From Bifidobacterium breve (lineage in GTDB: Bacteria > Actinomycetota > Actinomycetes > Nanopelagicales > Nanopelagicaceae): 6,085 nucleotides of DNA. Under the pieces are notes generated by a model. That model was not told the DNA's origin, did no database searches, and saw only the letters and a list, made by a program, of their open reading frames with translations. The stretch covers positions 1-6,085 of the forward strand of contig CALPKA020000036.1 in assembly GCA_943324025.2 (NCBI GenBank). The letters are read 5' to 3'. Below, piece by piece: positions 5,286 to 6,085 of this stretch. The position numbers and the translations under genes are program-made. Every line of letters begins with the position of its first letter. Positions within the stretch are counted from its first letter, which is position 1.

Positions 5286-6085
5286 TGAGTTTAACAGTCT
5301 GGGAAATTACGATCGCAGCTCTTCTGGCAGTATTACTCTTTGACTTAGCACTTGCCATAGTTCGTCGGAATAAAGAGACCTCCATGAAAGAGGCCGCAGC
5401 TTGGACGATTTTTTATGTTAGTGCAGCGATCATATTTGGCTACTCATTAGGTGAATGGAATACCACTCAAGCCCGCGGAGAGTTTTTTGCCGGCTGGATT
5501 ACCGAGTATTCATTATCTGTAGATAATTTATTTATCTTTATTTTAATCTTGGCAAGATTTAAGGTGGATAAAACCAAGCAACAATTAGTACTTTTGGTTG
5601 GAATTATTTTGGCGCTCATTCTTCGAGGCATATTTATTGCGCTCGGTAGTGCTGCCATTTCAAGATATACCTGGGTTTTTTACATCTTCGGTGCATTCCT
5701 TCTTTATACCGCCTACAAACTTATTACTGAGTCAGGTGAGAAAGAATGGAAAGAGGGAAAGATTATTGCCTGGTTTAGAAAAAAAGGTGCATCTCCTTTA
5801 ACAATCGTATTAGTTGCAATTGCATTTACGGACTTGGTATTTGCACTAGATTCAATTCCAGCAATATTTGGATTAACAAAAGACCCATACATAGTTTTCA
5901 CTGCTAATGCATTCGCGCTGATGGGTTTGCGCCAGCTTTACTTCCTGCTTGGTGGGTTAATGACAAAGTTGATTTATTTGAGCAAGGGCCTTGCAATAAT
6001 TCTAGGTTTCATTGGAGTTAAGTTAATTATCGAGGCAGTTCACGGTAATGATATTCATAAAGTATTTGGGGTTGAAATTCCAGAA
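5285..6085 (+). CDS. TerC family integral membrane protein (Alx-like), 3' end missing
   Basis: An open frame of 267 codons runs to the window edge without a stop. ATG 5285 shares its A with the preceding TAA (TAATG), a typical sign of translational coupling. The protein has about eight hydrophobic segments (near 5-26, 38-56, 70-90, 99-121, 129-147, 171-196, 202-224, 229-252). Two acidic membrane motifs typical of TerC/Alx are present: EYSLSVDNLF (74-83; E74, D80, N81) and FTDLVFALDSIPA (181-193; D183, D189), followed by FALMGLRQLYF (210-220). TerC-family proteins are named for tellurite resistance, but the better established role of Alx and relatives is manganese export or metal supply to extracytoplasmic proteins. 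No other ter genes are visible, so tellurite resistance is not implied. Most of the membrane domain is here; family members of about 300 residues or more suggest a short missing tail. Confidence 0.93.
   Translation, partial: MSLTVWEITIAALLAVLLFDLALAIVRRNKETSMKEAAAWTIFYVSAAIIFGYSLGEWNTTQARGEFFAGWITEYSLSVDNLFIFILILARFKVDKTKQQLVLLVGIILALILRGIFIALGSAAISRYTWVFYIFGAFLLYTAYKLITESGEKEWKEGKIIAWFRKKGASPLTIVLVAIAFTDLVFALDSIPAIFGLTKDPYIVFTANAFALMGLRQLYFLLGGLMTKLIYLSKGLAIILGFIGVKLIIEAVHGNDIHKVFGVEIPE

Noticed and set aside
5285..6085. Tellurite-resistance operon.
   Set aside because: Only a TerC/Alx-like membrane protein is present, without terA, terB, terD or terE neighbours in the window; TerC alone does not indicate tellurite resistance.
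1..6085. Defence system, CRISPR array, mobile element, tRNA or rRNA.
   Set aside because: No spaced direct repeats, transposase or integrase motifs, or tRNA-like cloverleaf were seen; nearly all sequence is accounted for by five metabolic or membrane genes.

Overview
This window looks like a piece of a streamlined, low-GC actinobacterial chromosome. The protein sequences read like actinobacterial family members, especially the N-terminal half of the class III aminotransferase at the left edge. The DNA is AT-leaning, the gaps are small, one gene pair overlaps by 1 nt and another converges 1 nt apart. Two genes lack a usable Shine-Dalgarno site but carry a TAnnnT element 6-7 nt before the start codon, as in leaderless actinobacterial transcripts. 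A freshwater acI-type (Nanopelagicales) actinobacterium fits well, but this is inferred from protein style and base composition, not from a marker gene.

Layout, left to right: (1) the start-containing half of a class III PLP aminotransferase on the minus strand (runs off the left edge); (2) a 111-bp divergent intergenic region with two overlapping dyads; (3) a complete CoA-acylating methylmalonate-semialdehyde dehydrogenase (mmsA/iolA type) on the plus strand; (4) a complete second class III aminotransferase, of glutamate-1-semialdehyde-aminomutase (HemL)-like type, convergent with mmsA with 1 nt between stop codons and a perfect 10-bp inverted repeat over both stops; (5) a 197-bp AT-rich divergent intergenic region; (6) a complete FAD-linked D-lactate/2-hydroxy-acid dehydrogenase of the GlcD/LDHD type on the plus strand; (7) overlapping it by 1 nt (TAATG), a TerC/Alx-family membrane protein that runs off the right edge.

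How the genes may work together: a transaminase that removes the amino group from beta-alanine or beta-aminoisobutyrate yields malonate or methylmalonate semialdehyde, which MmsA converts to acetyl-CoA or propionyl-CoA. One or both flanking aminotransferases are therefore plausible feeders of MmsA, giving a compact beta-amino-acid (pyrimidine- or valine-derived) catabolic locus. The D-2-hydroxy-acid dehydrogenase and TerC protein form a separate two-gene unit. I see no mobile element, CRISPR array, RNA gene, toxin-antitoxin or defence system. The region is mainly ordinary carbon/nitrogen metabolism with some interesting regulatory and contextual details.
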